Shown here one piece after another: positions 10,701 through 22,534 of a stretch of DNA of 64,000 bases. The notes under the pieces were generated by a model, which made no database searches, was not told where the DNA came from, and was given only the letters and a program-made list of their open reading frames with translations. This DNA is from Eurosta solidaginis (taxonomy: Eukaryota > Arthropoda > Insecta > Diptera > Tephritidae): positions 186,001 through 250,000 of the forward strand of contig NW_027137025.1 of the NCBI RefSeq assembly GCF_040869045.1. The letters run 5' to 3'. The position numbers were made by a program, and so were the translations under genes. Each line of letters starts with the position of its first letter. The stretch's first letter is position 1.

Positions 10701-13700
10701 TTGTTTCTCGTTGTATATCCTTTAATTCTAGAGTTAAATTGATAAATAACGTGTACGAATTTGTTTAACGCATTTGTTTTGGTTACTCGACGTCTCCGTT
10801 CTCGTGTAGCCTACATGTTGCGTTTTTTTTTAATTTGCTTACCGGGCTAAAGGTTAGCATGCTTAAAATACGTAAGTCGTTTTGTTCAACAAATTTAAGT
10901 AGATAACTCATCAGTTGTTTGCATCAGAGCGACAATTTTTGAGATAGTTATTAAAACTGTTTAAAGGTTGTCAAACGTTGTTTCTCGCTGTATATCCTTT
11001 AATTCTAGAGTTAAATTGATAAATAACGTGTACGAATTTGTTTAACGCATTTGTTTTGGTTACTCGACGTCTCCGTTCTCGTGTAGCCTACATATTGCAT
11101 TTTTTTTTTAATTTGCTTACCGGGCTAAAGGTTAGCATGTTTAAAATACGTAAGTCGTTTTGTTCATCATATTTAAGTAGATAACTCATCAGTTGTTTGC
11201 ATCAGAGCGATAATTTTTTAGATAGTTATTAAAACTGTTTAAAGGTTGTCAAACGTTGTTTCTCGTTGTATATCCTTTAATTCTAGAGTTAAATTGATAA
11301 ATAACGTGTACGAATTTGTTTAACGCATTTGTTTTGGTTACTCGACGTCTCCGTTCTCGTGTAGCCTACATATTGCGTTTTTTTTTTAATTTGCTTACCG
11401 GGCTAAAGGTTAGCATGTTTAAAATACGTAAGTCGTTTTGTTCATCATATTTAAGTAGATAACTCTTCAGTTGTTTGCATCAGAGCGATAATTTTTGAGA
11501 TAGTTATTAAAACTGTTTAAAGGTTGTCAAACGTTGTTTCTCGTTGTATATCCTTTAATTCTAGAGTTAAATTGATAAATAACGTGTACGAATTTGTTTA
11601 ACGCATTTGTTTTGGTTACTCGACGTCTCCGTTCTCGTGTAGCCTACATATTGCGTTTTTTTTTTTAATTTGCTTACCGGGCTAAAGGTTAGCATGTTTA
11701 AAATACGTAAGTCGTTTTGTTCATCATATTTAAGTAGATAACTCATCAGTTGTTTGCATCAGAGCGATAATTTTTGAGATAGTTATTAAAACTGTTTAAA
11801 GGTTGTCAAACGTTGTTTCTCGTTGTATATCCTTTAATTCTAGAGTTAAATTGATAAATAACGTGTACGAATTTGTTTAACGCATTTGTGTTGGTTACTC
11901 GACGTCTCCGTTCTCGTGTAGCCTACATATTGCGTTTTTTTTTTTATTTGCTTACCGGGCTAAAGGTTAGCATGTTTAAAATACGTAAGTAGTTTTGTTC
12001 ATCATATTTAAGTAGGTAACTCATCAGTTGTTTGCATCAGAGCGATAATTTTTGAGATAGTTATTAAAACTGTTTAAAGGTTGTCAAACGTTGTTTCTCG
12101 TTGTATATCCTTTAATTCTAGAGTTATATTGATAAATAACGTGTACGAATTTGTTTAACGCATTTGTATTGGTTACTCGACGTCTCCGTTCTCGTGTAGC
12201 CTACATATTGCGTTTTTTTTTTAATTTGCTTACCGGGCTAAAGGTTAGCATGCTTAAAATATGTAAGTCGTTTTGTTCAACAAATTTAAGTAGATAACTC
12301 ATCAGTTGTTTGCATCAGAGCGATAATTTTTGAGATAGTTATTAAAACTGTTTAAAGGTTGTCAAACGTTGTTTCTCGTTGTATATCCTTTAATTCTAGA
12401 GTTAAATTGATAAATAACGTGTACGAATTTGTTTAACGCATTTGTTTTGGTTACTCGACGTCTCCGTTCTCGTGTAGCCTACATATTGCGTTTTTTTTTT
12501 TAATTTGCTTACCCGGCTAAAGGTTAGCATGTTTAAAATACGTAAGTCGTTTTGTTCATCAAATTTAAGTAGATAACTCATCAGTTCTTTGCATCAGAGC
12601 GACAATTTTTGAGATAGTTATTAAAACTGTTTAAAGGTTGTCAAACGTTGTTTCTCGTTGTATATCCTTTAATTCTAGAGTTAAATTGATAAATAACGTG
12701 TACGAATTTGTTTAACGCATTTGTTTTGGTTACTCGACGTCTCCGTTCTCGTGTAGCCTACATATTGCGTTTTTTTTTTTAATTTGCTTACCGGGCTAAA
12801 GGTTAGCATGTTTAAAATACGTAAGTCGTTTTTTCATCAAATTTAAGTAGATAACTCATCAGTTGTTTGCATCAGAGCGATAATTTTTGAGATAGTTATT
12901 AAAACTGTTTAAAGGTTGTCAAACGTTGTTTCTCGTTGTATATCCTTTAATTCTAGAGTTAAATTGATAAATAACGTGTACGAATTTGTTTAACGCATTT
13001 GTTTTGGTTACTCGACGTCTCCGTTCTCGTGTAGCCTACATATTGCGTTTTTTTTTTAATTTGCTTACCGGGCTAAAGGTTAGCATGTTTAAAATACGTA
13101 AGTCGTTTTGTTCATCAAATTTAAGTAGATAACTCATCAGTTTGTTTGCATCAGAGCGATAATTTTTGAGATAGTTATTAAAACTGTTTAAAGGTTGTCA
13201 AACGTTGTTTCTCGTTGTATATCCTTTAATTCTAGAGTTAAATTGATAAATAACGTGTACGAATTTGTTTAACGCATTTGTTTTGGTTACTCGACGTCTC
13301 CGTTCTCGTGTAGCCTACATATTGCGTTTTTTTTTTAATTTGCTTACCGGGCTAAAGGTTAGCATGTTTAAAATACGTAAGTCGTTTTGTTCATCATATT
13401 TAAGTAGATAACTCATCAGTTGTTTGCATCAGAGCGATAATTTTTGAGATAGTTATTAAAACTGTTTAAAGGTTGTCAAACGTTGTTTCTCGTTGTATAT
13501 CCTTTAATTCTAGAGTTAAATTGATAAATAACGTGTACGAATTTGTTTAACGCATTTGTTTTGGTTACTCGACGTCTCCGTTCTCGTGTAGCCTACATAT
13601 TGCGTTTTTTTTTTAATTTGCTTACCGGGCTAAAGGTTAGCATGTTTAAAATACGTAAGTCGTTTTGTTCATCAAATTTAAGTAGATAACTCATCAGTTT

Positions 13701-14469
13701 GTTTGCATCAGAGCGATAATTTTTGAGATAGTTATTAAAACTGTTTAAAGGTTGTCAAACGTTGTTTCTCGTTGTATATCCTTTAATTCTAGAGTTAAAT
13801 TGATAAATAACGTGTACGAATTTGTTTAACGCATTTGTTTTGGTTACTCGACGTCTCCGTTCTCGTGTAGCCTACATATTGCGTTTTTTTTTTAATTTGC
13901 TTACCGGGCTAAAGGTTAGCATGTTTAAAATACGTAAGTCGTTTTGTTCATCAAATTTAAGTAGATAACTCATCAGTTTGTTTGCATCAGAGCGATAATT
14001 TTTGAGATAGTTATTAAAACTGTTTAAAGGTTGTCAAACGTTGTTTCTCGTTGTATATCCTTTAATTCTAGAGTTAAATTGATAAATAACGTGTACGAAT
14101 TTGTTTAACGCATTTGTTTTGGTTACTCGACGTCTCCGTTCTCGTGTAGCCTACATATTGCGTTTTTTTTTTTAATTTGCTTACCGGGCTAAAGGTTAGC
14201 ATGTTTAAAATACGTAAGTCGTTTTGTTCATCAAATTTAAGTAGATAACTCATCAGTTGTTTGCATCAGAGCGATAATTTTTGAGATAGTTATTAAAACT
14301 GTTTAAAGGTTGTCAAACGTTGTTTCTCGTTGTATATCCTTTAATTCTAGAGTTAAATTGATAAATAACGTGTACGAATTTGTTTAACGCATTTGTTTTG
14401 GTTACTCGACGTCTCCGTTCTCGTGTAGCCTACATATTGCGTTTTTTTTTTTAATTTGCTTACCGGGCT

Positions 14470-15025
14470 AAAGGTTAGCATGTTTAAAATACGTAAGTCG
14501 TTTTGTTCATCAAATTTAAGTAGATAACTCATCAGTTGTTTGCATCAGAGCGACAATTTTTGAGATAGTTATTAAAACTGTTTAAAGGTTGTCAAACGTT
14601 GTTTCTCGTTGTATATCCTTTAATTCTAGAGCTAAATTGATAAATAACGTGTACGAATTTGTTTAACGCATTTGTTTTGGTTACTCGACGTCTCCGTTCT
14701 CGTGTAGCCTACATATTGCGTTTTTTTTTTAATTTGCTTACCGGGCTAAAGGTTAGCATGTTTAAAATACGTAAGTCGTTTTGTTCATCATATTTAAGTA
14801 GATAACTCATCAGTTGTTTGCATCAGAGCGATAATTTTTGAGATAGTTATTAAAACAGTTTAAAGGTTGTCAAACGTTGTTTCTCGTTGTATATCCTTTA
14901 ATTCTAGAGTTAAATTTATAAATAACGTGTACGAATTTGTTTAACGCATTTGTTTTGGTTACTCGACGTCTCCGTTCTCGTGTAGCCTACATATTGCGTT
15001 TTTTTTTTAATTTGCTTACCGGGCT
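14470..15025 (+). repeat. Two-monomer signature, occurrence 2
   Basis: AGAGCTAAA (14631), then AAAACAGTTT and AATTTATAAATA in the next monomer. It lies 11,965 bp after occurrence 1 (43 monomers). Confidence 0.85.
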
Positions 15026-16971
15026 AAAGGTTAGCATGTTTAAAATACGTAAGTCGTTTTGTTCATCATATTTAAGTAGATAACTCATCAGTTGTTTGCA
15101 TCAGAGCGATAATTTTTGAGATAGTTATTAAAACTGTTTAAAGGTTGTCAAACGTTGTTTCTCGTTGTATATCCTTTAATTCTAGAGTTAAATTGATAAA
15201 TAACGTGTACGAATTTGTTTAACGCATTTGTTTTGGTTACTCGACGTCTCCGTTCTCGTGTAGCCTACATATTGCGTTTTTTTTTTTAATTTGCTTACCG
15301 GGCTAAAGGTTAGCATGTTTAAAATACGTAAGTCGTTTTGTTCATCATATTTAAGTAGATAACTCATCAGTTGTTTGCATCAGAGCGATAATTTTTGAGA
15401 TAGTTATTAAAACTGTTTAAAGGTTGTCAAACGTTGCTTCTCGTTGTATATCCTTTAATTCTAGAGTTAAATTGATAAATAACGTGTACGAATTTGTTTA
15501 ACGCATTTGTTTTGGTCACTCGACGTCTCCGTTCTCGTGTAGCCTACATATTGCGTTTTTTTTTTAATTTGCTTACCGGGCTAAAGGTTAGCATGTTTAA
15601 AATACGTAAGTCGTTTTGTTCATCAAATTTAAGTAGATAACTCATCAGTTGTTTGCATCAGAGCGATAATTTTTGAGATAGTTATTAAAACTGTTTAAAG
15701 GTTGTCAAACGTTGTTTCTCGTTGTATATCCTTTAATTCTAGAGTTAAATTGATAAATAACGTGTACGAATTTGTTTAACGCATTTGTTTTGGTTACTCG
15801 ACGTCTCCGTTCTCGTGTAGCCTACATATTGCGTTTTTTTTTAATTTGCTTACCGGGCTAAAGGTTAGCATGCTTAAAATATGTAAGTCGTTTTGTTCAA
15901 CAAATTTAAGTAGATAACTCATCAGTTGTTTGCATCAAAGCGATAATTTTTGAGATAGTTATTAAAACTGTTTAAAGGTTGTCAAACGTTGTTTCTCGTT
16001 GTATATCCTTTAATTCTAGAGTTAAATTTATAAATAACGTGTACGAATTTGTTTAACGCATTTGTTTTGGTTACTCGACGTCTCCGTTCTCGTGTAGCCT
16101 ACATATTGCGTTTTTTTTTTAATTTGCTTACCGGGCTAAAGGTTAGCATGTTTAAAATACGTAAGTCGTTTTGTTCATCAAATTTAAGTAGATAACTCAT
16201 CAGTTGTTTGCATCAGAGCGATAATTTTTGAGATAGTTATTAAAACTGTTTAAAGGTTGTCAAACGTTGTTTCTCGTTGTATATCCTTTAATTCTAGAGT
16301 TAAATTGATAAATAACGTGTACGAATTTGTTTAACGCATTTGTTTTGGTTACTCGACGTCTCCGTTCTCGTGTAGCCTACATATTGCGTTTTTTTTTTAA
16401 TTTGCTTACCGGGCTAAAGGTTAGCATGCTTAAAATACGTAAGTCGTTTTGTTCAACAAATTTGTGTAGATAACTCATCAGTTGTTTGCATCAGAGCGAC
16501 AATTTTTGAGATAGTTATTAAAACTGTTTAAAGGTTGTCAAACGTTGTTTCTCGTTGTATATCCTTTAATTCTAGAGTTAAATTGATAAATAACGTGTAC
16601 GAATTTGTTTAACGCATTTGTTTTGGTTACTCGACGTCTCCGTTCTCGTGTAGCCTACATATTGCGTTTTTTTTTTAATTTGCTTACCGGGCTAAAGGTT
16701 AGCATGTTTAAAATACGTAAGTCGTTTTGTTCATCATATTTAAGTAGATAACTCATCAGTTGTTTGCATCAGAGCGATAATTTTTGAGATAGTTATTAAA
16801 ACTGTTTAAAGGTTGTCAAACGTTGTTTCTCGTTGTATATCCTTTAATTCTAGAGTTAAATTGATAAATAACGTGTACGAATTTGTTTAACGCATTTGTT
16901 TTGGTTACTCGACGTCTCCGTTCTCGTGTAGCATACATATTGCGTTTTTTTTTTAATTTGCTTACCGGGCT

Positions 16972-18917
16972 AAAGGTTAGCATGTTTAAAATACGTAAGT
17001 CGTTTTGTTCATCAAATTTAAGTAGATAACTCATCAGTTGTTTGCATCAGAGCGATAATTTTTGAGATAGTTATTAAAACTGTTTAAAGGTTGTCAAACG
17101 TTGTTTCTCGTTGTATATCCTTTAATTCTAGAGTTAAATTGATAAATAACGTGTACGAATTTGTTTAACGCATTTGTTTTGGTTACTCGACGTCTCCGTT
17201 CTCGTGTTGCCTACATATTGCGTTTTTTTTTTTAATTTGCTTACCGGGCTAAAGGTTAGCATGTTTAAAATACGTAAGTCGTTTTGTTCATCAAATTTAA
17301 GTAGATAACTCATCAGTTGTTTGCATCAGAGCGATAATTTTTGAGATAGTTATTAAAACTGTTTAAAGGTTGTCAAACGTTGTTTCTCGTTGTATATCCT
17401 TTAATTCTAGAGTTAAATTGATAAATAACGTGTACGAATTTGTTTAACGCATTTGTTTTGGTTACTCGATGTCTCCGTTCTCGTGTAGCCTACATATTGC
17501 GTTTTTTTTTAATTTGCTTACCGGGCTAAAGGTTAGCATGTTTAAAATACGTAAGTCGTTTTGTTCATCAAATTTAAGTAGATAACTCATCAGTTTGTTT
17601 GCATCAGAGCGATAATTTTTGAGATAGTTATTAAAACTGTTTAAAGGTTGTCAAACGTTGTTTCTCGTTGTATATCCTTTAATTCTAGAGTTAAATTGAT
17701 AAATAACGTGTATGAATTTGTTTAACGCATTTGGTTTGGTTACTCGATGTCTCCGTTCTCGTGTAGCCTACATATTGCGTTTTTTTTTAATTTGCTTACC
17801 GGGCTAAAGGTTAGCATGTTTAAAATACGTAAGTCGTTTTGTTCATCATATTTAAGTAGATAACTCATCAGTTGTTTGCATCAGAGCGATAATTTTTGAG
17901 ATAGTTATTAAAACTGTTTAAAGGTTGTCAAACGTTGTTTCTCGTTGTATATCCTTTAATTCTAGAGTTAAATTGATAAATAACGTGTACGAATTTGTTT
18001 AACGCATTTGTTTTGGTTACTCGACGTCACCGTTCTCGTGTAGCCTACATATTGCGTTTTTTTTTTAATTTGCTTACCGGGCTAAAGGTTAGCATGTTTA
18101 AAATACGTAAGTCGTTTTGTTCATCAAATTTAAGTAGATAACTCATCAGTTGTTTGCATCAGAGCGATAATTTTTGAGATAGTTATTAAAACTGTTTAAA
18201 GGTTGTCAAACGTTGTTTCTCGTTGTATATCCTTTAATTCTAGAGTTAAATTGATAAATAACGTGTACGAATTTGTTTAACGCATTTGTTTTGGTTACTC
18301 GACGTCTCCGTTCTCGTGTAGCCTACATATTGCGTTTTTTTTTTAATTTGCTTACCGGGCTAAAGGTTAGCATGCTTAAAATACGTAAGTCGTTTTGTTC
18401 AACAAATTTGAGTAGATAACTCATCAGTTGTTTGCATCAGAGCGACAATTTTTGAGATAGTTATTAAAACTGTTTAAAGGTTGTCAAACGTTGTTTCTCG
18501 TTGTATATCCTTTAATTCTAGAGTTAAATTGATAAATAACGTGTACGAATTTGTTTAACGCATTTGTTTTGGTTACTCGACGTCTCCGTTCTCGTGTAGC
18601 CTACATATTGCGTTTTTTTTTTAATTTGCTTACCGGGCTAAAGGTTAGCATGTTTAAAATACGTAAGTCGTTTTGTTCAACAAATTTAAGTAGATAACTC
18701 ATCAGTTGTTTGCATCAGAGCGAAAATTTTTGAGATAGTTATTAAAACTGTTTAAAGGTTGTCAAACGTTGTTTCTCGTTGTATATCCTTTAATTCTAGA
18801 GTTAAATTGATAAATAACGTGTACGAATTTGTTTAACGCATTTGTTTTGGTTACTCGACGTCTCCGTTCTCGTGTAGCATACATATTGCGTTTTTTTTTT
18901 AATTTGCTTACCGGGCT
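16972..18917 (+). repeat. 7-mer HOR, copy 1 (1,946 bp)
   Basis: This block of seven monomers is carried over to 18918-20863. Diagnostic features in order are GTGTTGCC (17204), CGATGTC (monomer 17251), CAGTTTGTTT with GTATGAATTT and GGTTTGG (monomer 17528), CGTCACCG, a plain type A, a type C with TTTGAG (18362), and a type C-like monomer with GAAAAT (18640). Offsets between paired markers are 1,946 bp. Confidence 0.9.
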
Positions 18918-20863
18918 AAAGGTTAGCATGTTTAAAATACGTAAGTCGTTTTGTTCATCAAATTTAAGTAGATAACTCATCAGTTGTTTGCATCAGAGCG
19001 ATAATTTTTGAGATAGTTATTAAAACTGTTTAAAGGTTGTCAAACGTTGTTTCTCGTTGTATATCCTTTAATTCTAGAGTTAAATTGATAAATAACGTGT
19101 ACGAATTTGTTTAACGCATTTGTTTTGGTTACTCGACGTCTCCGTTCTCGTGTTGCCTACATATTGCGTTTTTTTTTTTAATTTGCTTACCGGGCTAAAG
19201 GTTAGCATGTTTAAAATACTTAAGTCGTTTTGTTCATCAAATTTAAGTAGATAACTCATCAGTTGTTTGCATCAGAGCGATAATTTTTGAGATAGTTATT
19301 AAAACTGTTTAAAGGTTGTCAAACGTTGTTTCTCGTTGTATATCCTTTAATTCTAGAGTTAAATTGATAAATAACGTGTACGAATTTGTTTAACGCATTT
19401 GTTTTGGTTACTCGATGTCTCCGTTCTCGTGTAGCCTACATATTGCGTTTTTTTTTAATTTGCTTACCGGGCTAAAGGTTAGCATGTTTAAAATACGTAA
19501 GTCGTTTTGTTCATCAAATTTAAGTAGATAACTCATCAGTTTGTTTGCATCAGAGCGATAATTTTTGAGATAGTTATTAAAACTGTTTAAAGGTTGTCAA
19601 ACGTTGTTTCTCGTTGTATATCCTTTAATTCTAGAGTTAAATTGATAAATAACGTGTATGAATTTGTTTAACGCATTTGGTTTGGTTACTCGATGTCTCC
19701 GTTCTCGTGTAGCCTACATATTGCGTTTTTTTTTAATTTGCTTACCGGGCTAAAGGTTAGCATGTTTAAAATACGTAAGTCGTTTTGTTCATCATATTTA
19801 AGTAGATAACTCATCAGTTGTTTGCATCAGAGCGATAATTTTTGAGATAGTTATTAAAACTGTTTAAAGGTTGTCAAACGTTGTTTCTCGTTGTATATCC
19901 TTTAATTCTAGAGTTAAATTGATAAATAACGTGTACGAATTTGTTTAACGCATTTGTTTTGGTTACTCGACGTCACCGTTCTCGTGTAGCCTACATATTG
20001 CGTTTTTTTTTTAATTTGCTTACCGGGCTAAAGGTTAGCATGTTTAAAATACGTAAGTCGTTTTGTTCATCAAATTTAAGTAGATAACTCATCAGTTGTT
20101 TGCATCAGAGCGATAATTTTTGAGATAGTTATTAAAACTGTTTAAAGGTTGTCAAACGTTGTTTCTCGTTGTATATCCTTTAATTCTAGAGTTAAATTGA
20201 TAAATAACGTGTACGAATTTGTTTCACGCATTTGTTTTGGTTACTCGACGTCTCCGTTCTCGTGTAGCCTACATATTGCGTTTTTTTTTTAATTTGCTTA
20301 CCGGGCTAAAGGTTAGCATGCTTAAAATACGTAAGTCGTTTTGTTCAACAAATTTGAGTAGATAACTCATCAGTTGTTTGCATCAGAGCGACAATTTTTG
20401 AGATAGTTATTAAAACTGTTTAAAGGTTGTCAAACGTTGTTTCTCGTTGTATATCCTTTAATTCTAGAGTTAAATTGATAAATAACGTGTACGAATTTGT
20501 TTAACGCATTTGTTTTGGTTACTCGACGTCTCCGTTCTCGTGTAGCCTACATATTGCGTTTTTTTTTTAATTTGCTTACCGGGCTAAAGGTTAGCATGTT
20601 TAAAATACGTAAGTCGTTTTGTTCAACAAATTTAAGTAGATAACTCATCAGTTGTTTGCATCAGAGCGAAAATTTTTGAGATAGTTATTAAAACTGTTTA
20701 AAGGTTGTCAAACGTTGTTTCTCGTTGTATATCCTTTAATTCTAGAGTTAAATTGATAAATAACGTGTACGAATTTGTTTAACGCATTTGTTTTGGTTAC
20801 TCGACGTCTCCGTTCTCGTGTAGCCTACATATTGCGTTTTTTTTTTAATTTGCTTACCGGGCT
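18918..20863 (+). repeat. 7-mer HOR, copy 2 (1,946 bp)
   Basis: This is a monomer-by-monomer copy of 16972-18917 with few differences by eye, for example AATACTTAAG near 19216, TTTCACGC near 20223, and GCCTAC instead of GCATAC near the end. The near identity implies a recent tandem duplication. Because the monomer at 16694 already carries GCATAC, the exchange point probably lies inside a monomer, upstream of position 240. Confidence 0.9.
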
Positions 20864-21141
20864 AAAGGTTAGCATGTTTAAAATACGTAAGTCGTTTTGT
20901 TCATCAAATTTAATTAGATAACTCATCAGTTGTTTGCATCAGAGCGATAATTTTTGAGATAGTTATTAAAACTGTTTAAAGGTTGTCAAACGTTGTTTCT
21001 CGTTGTATATCCTTTAATTCTAGAGTTAAATTGATAAATAACGTGTACGAATTTGTTTAACGCATTTGTTTTGGTTACTCGACGTCTCCGTTCTCGTGTA
21101 GCCTACATATTGCGTTTTTTTTTTAATTTGCTTACCGGGCT

Positions 21142-22534
21142 AAAGGTTAGCATGTTTAAAATACGTAAGTCGTTTTGTTCAACAAATTTAAGTAGATAAC
21201 TCATCAGTTGTTTGCATCAGAGCGACAATTTTTGAGATAGTTATTAAAACTGTTTAAAGGTTGTCAAACGTTGTTTCTCGTTGTATATCCTTTAATTCTA
21301 GAGTTAAATTGATAAATAACGTGTACGAATTTGTTTAACGGATTTGTTTTGGTTACTCGACGTCTCCGTTCTCGTGTAGCCTACATATTGCGTTTTTTTT
21401 TTTTTAATTTGCTTACCGGGCTAAAGGTTAGCATGTTTAAAATACGTAAGTCGTTTTGTTCATCAAATTTAAGTAGATAACTCATCAGTTGTTTGCATCA
21501 GAGCGACAATTTTTGAGATAGTTATTAAAACTGTTTAAAGGTTGTCAAACGTTGTTTCTCGTTGTATATCCTTTAATTCTAGAGTTAAATTGATAAATAA
21601 CGTGTACGAATTTGTTTAACGCATTTGTTTTGGTTACTCGACGTCTCCGTTCTCGTGTAGCCTACATATTGCGTTTTTTTTTTAATTTGCTTACCGGGCT
21701 AAAGGTTAGCATGTTTAAAATACGTAAGTCGTTTTGTTCATCAAATTTAAGTAGATAACTCATCAGTTGTTTGCATCAGAGCGATAATTTTTGAGATAGT
21801 TATTAAAACTGTTTAAAGGTTGTCAAACGTTGTTTCTCGTTGTATATCCTTTAATTCTAGAGTTAAATTGATAAATAACGTGTACGAATTTGTTTAACGC
21901 ATTTGTTTTGGTTACTCGACGTCTCCGTTCTCGTGTAGCCTACATATTGCGTTTTTTTTTAATTTTCTTACCGGGCTAAAGGTTAGCATGCTTAAAATAC
22001 GTAAGTCGTTTTGTTCAACAAATTTAAGTAGATAACTCATCAGTTGTTTTCATCAGAGCGACAATTTTTGAGATAGTTATTAAAACTGTTTAAAGGTTGT
22101 CAAACGTTGTTTCTCGTTGTATATCCTTTAATTCTAGAGTTAAATTGATAAATAACGTGTAAGAATTTGTTTAAGGCATTTGTTTTGGTTACTCGACGTC
22201 TCCGTTCTCGTGTAGCCTACATATTGCGTTTTTTTTTTTAATTTGCTTACCGGGCTAAAGGTTAGCATGTTTAAAATACGTAAGTCGTTTTGTTCATCAT
22301 ATTTAAGTAGATAACTCATCAGTTGTTTGCATCAGAGCGATAATTTTTGAGATAGTTATTAAAACTGTTTAAAGGTTGTCAAACGTTGTTTCTCGTTGTA
22401 TATCCTTTAATTCTAGAGTTAAATTGATAAATAACGTGTACGAATTTGTTTAACGCATTTGTTTTGGTTACTCGACGTCTCCGTTCTCGTGTAGCCTACA
22501 TATTGCGTTTTTTTTTTAATTTGCTTACCGCGCT
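21142..22534 (+). repeat. Second copy of the AACGGATTT-GTAAGAATTT-CCGCGCT block
   Basis: This repeats the order seen from 7788: type C with AACGGATTT, then type A monomers, TTTTCTTACC (near 21965), a type C with GTAAGAATTT (22159), and a type B ending CCGCGCT (22529). The corresponding stretch in the first copy has two more monomers, one of them the CAGCAG type C at 8624. This copy therefore lost two monomers, or the other gained them. Confidence 0.8.
21393..21405 (+). repeat. Longest poly-T tract seen (13 T); length-variable site in every monomer
   Basis: Each monomer has a T run after GCG near position 252, normally 9-11 T. It is the main source of 1-3 bp length variation. This copy has 13 T; copies at 6927-6934 and 29151-29158 have 8. 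Some monomers read TTTAAATTTG or TTTATTTG at its 3' edge. This fits replication slippage or homopolymer sequencing error; the window alone cannot separate them. Confidence 0.85.

Larger units (their letters stand above)
7788..21141 (+). repeat. Long-period HOR unit (about 13.35 kb, 48 monomers)
   Basis: The segment begins with a type C monomer marked AACGGATTT (near 7983). The same marker opens the next segment at 21142, 13,354 bp later, and again at 61288. Internal landmarks in order are: TTTTCTTACC before 9179, GTAAGAATTT (9359), CCGCGCT (9728), AGTAGTTTTG with GTTATATT (monomer at 11962), AATATGTAAG with ACCCGGCT (12240-12517), several CAGTTTGTTT monomers (13.1-14.0 kb), AGAGCTAAA (14631), AAAACAGTTT, and then the 7-mer block. 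The order is largely kept in the other copies, with whole monomers gained or lost. Confidence 0.7.
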
